From: an uncultured Clostridia bacterium
Lineage (GTDB): Bacteria > Bacillota > Clostridia > TANB77 > CAG-508
Length of the DNA stretch: 64,000 nt
Assembly: GCA_934130285.1 (NCBI GenBank)
Contig: CAKOXT010000001.1
Coordinates: forward strand, 124,001 to 188,000
Direction: 5' to 3'
In this document: positions 56,467 through 64,000 of the stretch, in pieces
How the letters are laid out: every line of letters starts with the position of its first letter
Numbering within the stretch: position 1 is the stretch's first letter
Notes under the pieces: generated by a model
Database searches by the model: none
Told to the model about the DNA's origin: nothing
Seen by the model: the letters and a program-made list of their open reading frames with translations, nothing else
Position numbers and translations under genes: made by a program

Positions 56467-58516
56467 ACCATATATTATTCATCCAGTTCAAGTTGCTTAT
56501 ACATTGGCTGGTTTGGAATTAGATACTGATACTATTTGTGCTGCCCTTTTACATGATGTAGTTGAAGATACTGATACAACTAATGAAGATTTGATTAGAG
56601 AATTTGGAGCACCTGTTGCTGAAATGGTTGATGGCGTTACTAAATTAGGTAAATTACAATATACAACCAAAGAAGAACAACAAGTTGAAGACTATAGAAA
56701 AATGTTCTTAGCAATGGGAAAAGATATCAGAGTTATTTTAATAAAATTAGCTGATAGACTTCATAATATGAGAACATTAAAATATTTAAGTAGAGAAAGA
56801 CAAATAGCAAATGCAAGAGAAACAATGGATTTATATGCTCCATTGGCTAACCGTTTAGGTATTTATTCTTTAAAGTGGGAACTTGAGGATTTATCTTTTA
56901 AATATTTATATCCAGATGAATATCATGAAATCGTTAAAGGACTTGATAAGAAAAGAGATGAAAGACTTGCGTTCATAGAAAAAATAATGGATGAAATTAG
57001 AGTTGAGTTGAAAAATGCAAAAATACAAGCAGAAGTTACAGGTAGAGCAAAACATATTTATAGTATTTATAGAAAAATGCAAAGAGATAATTCAACTTTA
57101 GATCAGGTCTATGATTTGTTTGCTCTTAGAATTTTAGTTAATTCTGTAAGAGATTGTTATGCTGCTCTTGGTATAGTGCATGATTTATATAATCCAATGC
57201 CTGGTAGATTTAAAGATTATATTTCAGTTCCAAAAAAGAATATGTATCAATCAATACATACAACTTTAATTGGACCAAAAGGAACACCTTTTGAGGTTCA
57301 AATCAGGACTTGGGATATGCACAGGGTAGCTGAATTTGGTATTGCTGCTCACTGGGCTTATAAAGAACAAAGTTATAAAGGTAAAAAGAAAGCTGTTGTT
57401 GTTAAAGATGATAAATTAGCATGGCTTCGTGAAACTTTAGAGTGGCAAAGAAATACTGAAAATCCAGATGAATTTTTAAACACATTGAAAAAAGAATTAT
57501 TTGAGGATGAGGTTCACGTATTTACTCCAAAGGGTGATATTAAAGTTTTACCTCGTGGAAGCACTCCTATTGATTTGGCTTATGCAATTCACGAACAAGT
57601 TGGGCATAGAATGATTGGTGCTAAAATAAATAGCAAAATGATGCCAATTATTACGAAATTGGAAAATGGTGATATTGTTGAAATTATCACGTCAGATTCT
57701 GCTAAGGGGCCAAGTAGAGATTGGCTTAAGTTTGTAAAGAGTAGTGGTGCTAAAACAAGAATTCAGCAGTGGTTTAAAAAAGCACAAAGGGACGAGAACA
57801 TTGAAAAAGGTAAAGATATTTTAGAAAAAGATATCAAAAAATTAGGAATGAAACATAGTGATTTGTTCAAACCTGAATGGGTTCAAATTGCTTTGGATAG
57901 ATATAAATATAATTCAATTGATGATATGTATGCAAGTATTGGTTTTGGTGCTATTTCAGCTACTAAAATTATTGCTAGATTATTAGAAGAATATAGAAAA
58001 GAACATAAAGAAGAGGATTTGGAAAAAACAATTACTGAACTTGCTAATAAAAAGACTTTAACAAAACCATCAAGAACGGGTGTTATTGTTGAAGGCATTG
58101 ATAATTGTTTAGTAAAACTTTCTAAATGTTGTAATCCTCTTCCTGGAGATCAAATTGTTGGTTATATAACTAAAGGTAGAGGTGTTTCTGTACATAGAGC
58201 TGATTGTGTTAATGTTAAGGATTTACTTTCAGATGAAGGTAGAATGATTGATGTTTATTGGGCTGAAGAAGCTAAAACTCATTATAGTGTTGAAATTGCT
58301 GTTTATGCTAATGATAGACAAGGTTTGCTTGCCGATGTTATTAAGGAAGTTACTGGTGCAAAATTTAATATTCTTGGTGTTAATACAAAGACTACTAAGG
58401 AGAGAATTGCTATTATTGATTTAACTATCGAACTTGAGAATTTGGAAGAATTGAAGAAAGTTATTAGAACGCTTAAGAGAGTGGATAGTGTCTATGACGT
58501 TAAGCGTAATAAGTAA
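56411..58516 (+). CDS. Bifunctional (p)ppGpp synthetase/hydrolase Rel, frameshifted at its start
   Basis: Alarmone enzyme of the stringent response. Order of domains: HD hydrolase (YIIHPVQVAYTL, LLHDVVEDTD), synthetase (GRFKDYISVPKKNMYQSIHT, VQIRTWDMHRVAEFG), TGS (VFTPKGDIKVLPRGSTPID), helical and zinc-finger region with CCNPLPGD, and a C-terminal ACT domain (VYANDRQGLLADVIKEV). The frame as read begins inside the first HD helices because of a one-base insertion at 56440, so a normal start is not available; the true gene would begin at 56320. It may be a sequencing or assembly error or a real loss of the N-terminus. Confidence 0.85.
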   Translation: MLIIMPKQSIGDQKRKSGEPYIIHPVQVAYTLAGLELDTDTICAALLHDVVEDTDTTNEDLIREFGAPVAEMVDGVTKLGKLQYTTKEEQQVEDYRKMFLAMGKDIRVILIKLADRLHNMRTLKYLSRERQIANARETMDLYAPLANRLGIYSLKWELEDLSFKYLYPDEYHEIVKGLDKKRDERLAFIEKIMDEIRVELKNAKIQAEVTGRAKHIYSIYRKMQRDNSTLDQVYDLFALRILVNSVRDCYAALGIVHDLYNPMPGRFKDYISVPKKNMYQSIHTTLIGPKGTPFEVQIRTWDMHRVAEFGIAAHWAYKEQSYKGKKKAVVVKDDKLAWLRETLEWQRNTENPDEFLNTLKKELFEDEVHVFTPKGDIKVLPRGSTPIDLAYAIHEQVGHRMIGAKINSKMMPIITKLENGDIVEIITSDSAKGPSRDWLKFVKSSGAKTRIQQWFKKAQRDENIEKGKDILEKDIKKLGMKHSDLFKPEWVQIALDRYKYNSIDDMYASIGFGAISATKIIARLLEEYRKEHKEEDLEKTITELANKKTLTKPSRTGVIVEGIDNCLVKLSKCCNPLPGDQIVGYITKGRGVSVHRADCVNVKDLLSDEGRMIDVYWAEEAKTHYSVEIAVYANDRQGLLADVIKEVTGAKFNILGVNTKTTKERIAIIDLTIELENLEELKKVIRTLKRVDSVYDVKRNK

Positions 58517-58542
58517 TGGCCCGAAAGATAATCATTGTTTGC

Positions 58543-58583
58543 GTTGATACATTTCAGTTTTAATTCTTGCAATGTATCAGCGT
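58543..58583. repeat. Hairpin in the gap after rel
   Basis: TGATACATT and AATGTATCA pair across a 17-base loop and are flanked by matching CG and GT bases; no T-run follows, so this is not a standard terminator. The 171-base gap has no gene. Confidence 0.35.
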
Positions 58584-58687
58584 ACGACTTGAAATATAAT
58601 ACTTCACGTACCTGGCAAAATAATAATTCTATTTCGAACGGAATAGTTTGAGAGTGATATAAAATTTACGAATGAGGAAGTGTAAAA

Positions 58688-59338
58688 ATGATTTTAAAAA
58701 CTTTAAAGTTACATATTGGTCATATGAATCTTGTGACTAATTGCTATATAATAGTTGATGAAGAAACTAAAGAAACTATGGTTATAGATCCTGGTGCTGA
58801 GCCAGAAAAAATTATAGAGATGCTAGATATTTTAGATGCAAAATTAAAATATATATTTTTAACACATTGTCATGCTGATCATATTGGAGCTGTTGATGCA
58901 CTTAGAGATGCTAAAGGTGGAAAAATTTTAATAAGTAGAGATGATAGTACAGGTTTATATGATTCGTCTATCAGTTTAACTTATTATACAGAGACTCATA
59001 ATCCAGAACTTGAGCCTGATTCAAGGGTAGACGATGGGGATTTGATTCATGTTGGAAATATAGAATTTAAAGTAATTGCAACACCAGGACATACTAAAGG
59101 AGGACTTTGTTTATATTGTCCTTCTGAGGAAATGATTTTTACGGGTGATACTATTTTCTCAGGATGTTGGGGAAGAACGGATTTACCTACTGGAAGCATG
59201 GAAGATATTATGGATTCAATTACTAGAAAAATTTTAGTTTTGCCGGATAATACAATTATTTATCCTGGACATGGAAAATCCACAATGATAAAAGAAGAAA
59301 AACCTATATATTTAGAACTTAGAAAAAAAGATTATTAA
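58688..59338 (+). CDS. MBL-fold hydrolase (glyoxalase II-like)
   Basis: 216 residues. Metal-binding motif THCHADHIGA (HxHxDH), then TPGHTKGGLCLY, FTGDTIFSG and YPGHGKST, the full set of ligands of an active di-metal MBL hydrolase. The length matches the YcbL/glyoxalase-II-like group found upstream of hisS in many Bacillota. Substrate is probably a glutathione-like or other thioester. It lies 13 bases before hisS. Confidence 0.9.
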   Translation: MILKTLKLHIGHMNLVTNCYIIVDEETKETMVIDPGAEPEKIIEMLDILDAKLKYIFLTHCHADHIGAVDALRDAKGGKILISRDDSTGLYDSSISLTYYTETHNPELEPDSRVDDGDLIHVGNIEFKVIATPGHTKGGLCLYCPSEEMIFTGDTIFSGCWGRTDLPTGSMEDIMDSITRKILVLPDNTIIYPGHGKSTMIKEEKPIYLELRKKDY

Positions 59339-59351
59339 GGAGTGAATAAAA

Positions 59352-60599
59352 ATGATACAAAAACCAAAAGGAACTAAAGATATATTGCCAGATGAAGTTT
59401 TTAAATGGCAATATATTGAAGAAAAAGTAAAGAAAATATTTGAAAATACTGGTATGAAAGAAATAAGAGTTCCTGTTTTTGAACATACAGAATTGTTTTC
59501 AAGAGGTGTTGGAGAAACTACTGATGTTGTTCAAAAGGAAATGTATACTTTTGAAGATAAGGGTGGTAGAAGTATTACTTTGAGACCAGAAGGAACTGCT
59601 GGTGTTGTAAGAAGTTATATAGAAAATGGTATGGCAAGTATGCCAACGCCTATTAAATTATGGTATGAGATGGCTATGTACCGTTATGAGAATGTTCAAA
59701 AGGGACGTTTAAGAGAGTTTAGACAAATTGGTACAGAAATACTTGGAACGTCAAGTTATTTAGCTGATGTTGAAGCTATTATGTTGGGTGTTAGAATATT
59801 CGAAGAATTAAATATTCCAAATGTTAAATTGAATTTGAATAGTATTGGTTGTCCTGAATGTAGAAAAAAATATCAGGATGCTTTGAGAGAATTTATAAGA
59901 CCTAATTTAGATAAATATTGTGATACATGTAAAACAAGATATGAGAAAAATCCTATGAGAATCTTGGATTGTAAGGAAAAAAGATGTAAAGAAATGAATC
60001 AAGGTGCTCCTATAATATTAGATTATTTATGTGATGATTGCAGAGAACATTTTGAGAATGTAAAAACAATGCTTACAAAACTAGGTGTTGATTATGAAAT
60101 TGATGCTGGAATTGTAAGAGGATTAGATTATTATACTAGAACTGTTTTTGAATTTGTTTCAGAAGATGATGGTTTAACAGTTCTTGGCGGTGGAAGATAT
60201 GATGGGCTAGTGAAAGAAGTAGGCGGACAAGATACTCCAGCTGTTGGGTTTGCAATGGGTGTAGAAAGATTACTTGAAGTTTTTGATAGATATAATAAAG
60301 ATCTTGTTAAAGAGAAAAGTATGGATTTATATATTGCAAATATTGGTGAAAAAGCAAATGATTTTGCTACTAAACTTGTTTTAGAATTGAGAAATGCTGG
60401 AGTGTTTGTTGAGAAAGATATTTGTGAGAGAAGCTTAAAAGCTCAATTCAAATATGCAGATAAGAATAATGCTAAATTTGTCTTAACTTTAGGTGATGAT
60501 GAGGTTGAAGCTAAAAAGGCTAGAATTAAAAACATGCAAAATGGTGAAGAAGTTGAAATCGAATTAGATGCAGAAAATATAATTAAAGTTCTATTTTAA
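59352..60599 (+). CDS. hisS: Histidyl-tRNA synthetase
   Basis: Class II aminoacyl-tRNA synthetase that charges tRNA-His. Motif 2 is YRYENVQKGRLREFRQIG, motif 3 is GVERLLEVF, the histidine A motif is RGLDYYTRTVFEF, and LRPEGTAGVVRSY fits the N-terminal part. A C-terminal anticodon domain follows. 415 residues is normal. AGGAG precedes the ATG by 9 bases. No T-box leader is visible, as the gene follows the MBL hydrolase by 13 bases. Confidence 0.96.
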   Translation: MIQKPKGTKDILPDEVFKWQYIEEKVKKIFENTGMKEIRVPVFEHTELFSRGVGETTDVVQKEMYTFEDKGGRSITLRPEGTAGVVRSYIENGMASMPTPIKLWYEMAMYRYENVQKGRLREFRQIGTEILGTSSYLADVEAIMLGVRIFEELNIPNVKLNLNSIGCPECRKKYQDALREFIRPNLDKYCDTCKTRYEKNPMRILDCKEKRCKEMNQGAPIILDYLCDDCREHFENVKTMLTKLGVDYEIDAGIVRGLDYYTRTVFEFVSEDDGLTVLGGGRYDGLVKEVGGQDTPAVGFAMGVERLLEVFDRYNKDLVKEKSMDLYIANIGEKANDFATKLVLELRNAGVFVEKDICERSLKAQFKYADKNNAKFVLTLGDDEVEAKKARIKNMQNGEEVEIELDAENIIKVLF

Positions 60600-60642
60600 A
60601 ATTTTACTCATATATTATATAAAGTAGATATATGAGGTTAAA

Positions 60643-61749
60643 ATGGTTAATTTTAGAGTTATTAGAATAGGTGATATAGTAAAAAATCTAGTAAAAGTAG
60701 GAATACTAATTTTGTGTTTTATACTTTTTACTAGATTTTTTAGTGCTGTAAAACGAATCAATTTACAAGAATTTATTGAAAACAGAAAAAAAGAGTTTGA
60801 GGGAAAAACTTTTATTGAGTGTTTAGATGAAAATTTAAATGATGGAGTAGTTAAAGAAACTGTTGATGAACAAAATTTGATTTCTAAAGAATTAGATTTT
60901 ATTCCTGATAGGTCTGTAAATGTTTTCAATGAAGATGAAATATTAGATACTCAAGGTGAAATTCAAACTGTTGGAAAGGTTGATAATGAAGTCCCCACTT
61001 CTGCTATAACACAAGTGGTTTCGGAACATAATAAAAAAGATATTTATAATGTTACATATTCTACAGTTCAAATTAGAAATCAGACTTCTTTTGAGTTAAC
61101 ACCAGAGATGCTAACACCAGATATTACCTTTGATAAGAGTAATATTGTTATTTTTCATACGCATACTAGTGAAAGTTATACTTCGTCAGAGGCGTATCCA
61201 TATGTTGCTAGTGGAAATTTTAGAACACTTGATACGAATGCTAATGTTGTTGGCGTTGGAAATGAACTTACAAGTAGACTTAACAAGAAGAATATAAATG
61301 TTGTGCATGATACAACGTTTCATGACTATCCTGAGTATAATGGTGCATATACAAGATCTTTGCAGACTGTTCAAAATATATTAGCATCGACATCTGCGGA
61401 TCTTGTTATTGATTTGCATAGAGACGCTATTGCTGATAGCAGTTATGGGCCAAGTGTTATGATTGGTGAAGAAAAAGCTGCACAACTTATGTTTGTTATG
61501 GGAAGTAGTGAAGGTGGATTGAGTCATCCAAATTGGATTAATAATCTAAAAATTGCAGTGAAAATTCAAGAGAAGGCAAATGAAATGTATCCTGGATTAT
61601 TTAAGCCTATTTTGCTTAGTAAATACAGATATAACGAACATCTGGCGAAGGGATCTTGTATTATAGAAGTTGGTGCTACAGGGAATACTATGGAGGAATG
61701 TTTGACAAGTATGAAATATTTAGCTGAAGTAATTAATGCTATTGAATAA
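60643..61749 (+). CDS. spoIIP: Stage II sporulation protein P (amidase)
   Basis: Cell-wall amidase of the engulfment complex with SpoIIM and SpoIID. One membrane segment (about 14-32), a linker, then the catalytic domain with IFHTHTSESY (zinc His and Glu), NVVHDTTFHDYPEYNGAYTR, VIDLHRDAI (zinc His), and IIEVGATGNTMEE (catalytic Glu). 368 residues fits. GAGG is 5 bases before the ATG. Together with spoIIM (11950) and cotJABC it marks a spore-former. Confidence 0.92.
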   Translation: MVNFRVIRIGDIVKNLVKVGILILCFILFTRFFSAVKRINLQEFIENRKKEFEGKTFIECLDENLNDGVVKETVDEQNLISKELDFIPDRSVNVFNEDEILDTQGEIQTVGKVDNEVPTSAITQVVSEHNKKDIYNVTYSTVQIRNQTSFELTPEMLTPDITFDKSNIVIFHTHTSESYTSSEAYPYVASGNFRTLDTNANVVGVGNELTSRLNKKNINVVHDTTFHDYPEYNGAYTRSLQTVQNILASTSADLVIDLHRDAIADSSYGPSVMIGEEKAAQLMFVMGSSEGGLSHPNWINNLKIAVKIQEKANEMYPGLFKPILLSKYRYNEHLAKGSCIIEVGATGNTMEECLTSMKYLAEVINAIE

Positions 61750-61830
61750 ATAATTTATACTAAGTTGCAAAATGCCTTGATTAATAATATTTTTATAATT
61801 ATAATAAAAGCAGTTAAAGGAGGAGATACA

Positions 61831-63132
61831 ATGGTAAAATTTGATTTTAAAAATTCAAGTATTAATGAAAGAATGATATATGAGATGGAAGAGACGGTTC
61901 TTAAAAATCATGAGATATTGCACGCAAATCCTGATGATGAGACACAATTTTTAGGATGGGTTAACTTGCCAGAAAATTATGATAAAAAAGAATTTGAAAG
62001 AATAAAGAAAGCAGCAAATAAAATTCAATCTGATTCAGATGTATTAATAGTTATAGGAATTGGTGGTTCTTATCTTGGAGCTAGAGCTGTTATAGAAGCT
62101 ATTACAAATTGTTTTTACAATATGCTTCCTGCTAAAAAGAGAAAAACACCAATGATAGTATATGCAGGAAATAATTTAAGTCCAAATTATTTAAATGATT
62201 TATTAAATTTAATTGGTGAAAGAGATATTTCAATTAATGTTATTTCAAAATCTGGAACAACAACTGAACCTGCTATTGCTTTTAGAGTTTTAAGAGAGGC
62301 AATAGAAACTAAGTATGGAGTTGAAGAGGCTAAAAAGAGAATTTATGTAACAACAGATAAGAAAAAAGGTGCTCTTAAAGGATTAGCTGATGAAGAAAAT
62401 TATGAAACATTTGTAATTCCTGATAATGTTGGTGGAAGATTTTCTGTTTTAACAGCTGTTGGATTATTACCTATTGCAACTGCTGGTGTTGACATTGATA
62501 AATTGATGCAAGGTGCTAAAGATGCAAGAGAAAAATATATGGATCCAAGTATTAAGTTTAATGATTGTTACAAATATGCGGTTGTTAGAAATCTTCTTTA
62601 TAATTCTGGAAAGAAGATTGAAGTTCTTGCAAATTATGAACCACAATTACATTACTTCACTGAATGGTGGAAACAATTATATGGTGAAAGTGAAGGTAAA
62701 GATGGTAAAGGAATTTTCCCAGCTGGTGTTGATTTAACAACTGATTTACATTCAATGGGCCAATACATTCAAGATGGCGAAAGACATTTATTTGAAACTG
62801 TTCTTGCTGTTGAAGAGTCAAAATCTGATATTGTTGTAAAAGAGGATTCAGAAAATGTTGATGGTTTAAATTATTTAGCTGGTAAAGGATTAGATTATAT
62901 AAATAAAAAAGCTATGGAAGGTACTATTGAAGCTCATGTTAGTGGAAATGTTCCTAATTTAAAAGTTACTATTGATAAGCTAGATGAGGAGAACTTAGGT
63001 CATTTAATTTATTTCTATGAAAAAGCATGTGCTATGTCTGGATTGATTTTAGGAGTTAATCCATTTAATCAACCTGGTGTTGAAGAATATAAAAGAAATA
63101 TGTTTAGATTACTTGAAAAACCTGGATATTAA
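61831..63132 (+). CDS. pgi: Glucose-6-phosphate isomerase
   Basis: Interconverts glucose-6-phosphate and fructose-6-phosphate in the cytosol. Motifs: VIGIGGSYLGARAV, ISKSGTTTEPAIAFR (sugar phosphate site), GGRFSVLTAVGLLPIA, and GQYIQDGERHLFE, followed by a C-terminal helix with the conserved Lys segment. The ATG at 61831 (MVKFDFKNS, 433 aa) has AAAGGAGG 7 bases upstream and gives the normal Bacillota length; the open frame extends upstream but not from a good start. Confidence 0.96.
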   Translation: MVKFDFKNSSINERMIYEMEETVLKNHEILHANPDDETQFLGWVNLPENYDKKEFERIKKAANKIQSDSDVLIVIGIGGSYLGARAVIEAITNCFYNMLPAKKRKTPMIVYAGNNLSPNYLNDLLNLIGERDISINVISKSGTTTEPAIAFRVLREAIETKYGVEEAKKRIYVTTDKKKGALKGLADEENYETFVIPDNVGGRFSVLTAVGLLPIATAGVDIDKLMQGAKDAREKYMDPSIKFNDCYKYAVVRNLLYNSGKKIEVLANYEPQLHYFTEWWKQLYGESEGKDGKGIFPAGVDLTTDLHSMGQYIQDGERHLFETVLAVEESKSDIVVKEDSENVDGLNYLAGKGLDYINKKAMEGTIEAHVSGNVPNLKVTIDKLDEENLGHLIYFYEKACAMSGLILGVNPFNQPGVEEYKRNMFRLLEKPGY

Positions 63133-63156
63133 TAGTTATGTGAGATAGTATATAAG

Positions 63157-63188
63157 ACGGTTACAAATGTTTTTGTAACCGTTTTTTA
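63157..63188 (+). terminator. pgi terminator
   Basis: Stem ACGGTTACAAA/TTTGTAACCGT with a four-base loop, then six T that run directly into the conserved hairpin element. Confidence 0.85.
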
Positions 63189-63231
63189 CTTTAATGATAA
63201 ACCCTCAGTTATACTGGGGATAGTTATATGT
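63188..63231 (+). repeat. Conserved hairpin element, copy 2
   Basis: ACTTTAATGATAAA flank, hairpin CCC-T-CAG-TTATA-CTG-GGG (63202-63219, bulged T), then a flank ending TTATATGT. It shares flanks and shape with 13658-13703, with compensatory changes in the stem. Both copies lie directly after a terminator T-run. The remainder of the gap to 63411 shows a weak inverted repeat CTGCATG/CATGCAG (63250 and 63351) and TATAAT near 63374. Confidence 0.6.
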
Positions 63232-63411
63232 GGTAAGAAAATTTTCTGCATGAACAAAGATGTTACAATAAGTGCAAATGTTATTAATGTTTACTTTTGT
63301 TTTGTATTTTACTATGAATGCTTTGAAATGTGTGTTAAAGAGAAAGTGCTCATGCAGATTTGACGTGTATGTTATAATAAAAATATATCACATAGATTGG
63401 AGGTTTCTATT

Positions 63412-63894
63412 ATGCGGAAATCTAAAAGGAAAATTAGAATTCTCATTATAATATTTTGTCTCATTTTTCTTTTTATCTTTAGGTATGTTTCATTCTTTAA
63501 CGGAGCTACAGTCAAAGCATATGAACATTTAGATTCAAATCTTGAAATTCATGTAATTGATGTTGGACAAGCGGAGTCTATTTTGCTTGTTCAAGGCGAA
63601 CATGCAATGTTGATTGATACTGGAAATATGTTTGATGGAAAAACAGTTACTAAGTATCTTAAAAGTAATGGCATCAATCGGTTAGATATGTTGGTTTTTA
63701 CGCATTATCATGTTGACCATATGGGAGGAGCACATAAAGTTATTAGTTCTATAGATGTAAAAAAAATAATGTGCATGAATTGGAAGTATATTTCTACCTT
63801 TCAGGAAGCTTTTTGGTATACTGATATGCAAATTTCTAGGGTTACTAATAGCGTACTTCATGCAAAAAAAAATTTCTATAGAATCTCCATATGA
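63412..63894 (+). CDS. ComEC-type MBL-fold protein, frameshifted and cut by the window edge
   Basis: Signal or membrane segment (about 9-30), then the secreted MBL domain found in ComEC and related hydrolases: IHVIDVGQAESILL, AMLIDTGN and VFTHYHVDHMGG (HxHxDH). The ATG at 63412 follows GGAGG by 8 bases; a TTG 15 bases upstream is weaker. The frame stops at 63894, but after an A9 run at 63864-63872 the next frame continues the protein (KKISIESPYEKNGVLKSFKF, then GDANVEIL) to the end of the window. Eight A would restore one frame. The gene runs past 64000. Confidence 0.8.
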   Translation: MRKSKRKIRILIIIFCLIFLFIFRYVSFFNGATVKAYEHLDSNLEIHVIDVGQAESILLVQGEHAMLIDTGNMFDGKTVTKYLKSNGINRLDMLVFTHYHVDHMGGAHKVISSIDVKKIMCMNWKYISTFQEAFWYTDMQISRVTNSVLHAKKNFYRISI

Positions 63895-64000
63895 AAAAAA
63901 TGGTGTTCTTAAATCTTTTAAATTTGGAGATGCAAATGTTGAAATTTTGTCTCAAGAAACTCATGCAAATATTGTTAATGACAAATCTTTGGTTATGAAA

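Noticed and set aside
59300..59352. T-box leader before hisS
   Set aside because: Only 13 bases separate hisS from the upstream gene, so there is no room for one.
1..64000. CRISPR arrays, rRNA genes and complete insertion sequences
   Set aside because: No regularly spaced direct repeats, rRNA-like segments or transposase genes were seen on either strand.

Overview
The window is AT-rich, gene-dense bacterial DNA that reads as a chromosome segment of an anaerobic, spore-forming Bacillota, most likely a Clostridia lineage of the gut type. Evidence for this is the sporulation and coat genes (spoIIM, spoIIP, cotJA-cotJB-cotJC), ribonuclease Y, a CIRCE-controlled small heat-shock gene, a lipoteichoic-acid-synthase-like enzyme, strong AGGAGG ribosome sites, TTGACA/TATAAT promoters and short U-tailed terminators. 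No rRNA, CRISPR array, complete insertion sequence or phage module is visible. The species cannot be fixed from the sequence alone.

Layout. 1-6.2 kb: end of a UDP-sugar pyrophosphorylase gene, an LTA-synthase-like membrane enzyme, convergent dapA-dapB (lysine/DAP synthesis), a dCMP deaminase and a membrane-anchored polysaccharide deacetylase. 6.3-11.8 kb: an accessory region that begins at a tRNA-Leu(UAG) gene. It holds two related genes with a Trp/Lys-rich C-terminal tail, each followed by the same kind of small RNA cassette. One cassette is a complete convergent type I toxin-antitoxin locus with an unannotated 36-residue hydrophobic peptide on the minus strand. The region also holds a possible ADP-ribosyltransferase-fold protein, a dinD remnant, a membrane-anchored CYTH protein and a gene of foreign base composition. 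11.9-19 kb: spoIIM, xerD, two large unknown genes and rny. 19-23.8 kb: a self-controlled TetR regulator with a heterodimeric ABC exporter. 24-31.7 kb: murI, lemA and three tandem DUF2207 paralogues, the first two joined into one reading frame. 31.7-35 kb: hsp20 and clpB. 35-44 kb: a family of small membrane-anchored proteins interrupted by a minus-strand VbhA-Fic module, a zinc-ribbon membrane protein, and an operon of unknown proteins that leads into a monofunctional glycosyltransferase. 45-49.9 kb: an HD hydrolase, an M23 peptidase, a phosphodiester glycosidase, and a divergent HxlR regulator/MBL-like gene pair with duplicated operator repeats. 50-52.6 kb: a compact ADP-ribosylation operon (zinc macrodomain, SirTM sirtuin, DUF1848). 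52.6-53.9 kb: cotJ operon. 54-64 kb: recJ, a frameshifted (p)ppGpp synthetase/hydrolase gene, an MBL hydrolase, hisS, spoIIP, pgi and the start of a ComEC-type MBL gene that is frameshifted in an A9 run and cut by the window edge.

How the genes work together. Many products serve the cell envelope: DAP and D-glutamate supply, glycan polymerisation, deacetylation, hydrolysis and teichoic-acid-like polymer synthesis. A second theme is stress and conflict: CIRCE/HrcA heat shock, stringent response, toxin-antitoxin units and protein ADP-ribosylation. The items most worth follow-up are the type I toxin-antitoxin locus with its orphan partner RNA, a two-copy hairpin element with compensatory base changes, the macrodomain-SirTM-DUF1848 operon without a lipoyl-carrier gene, and three reading-frame anomalies.
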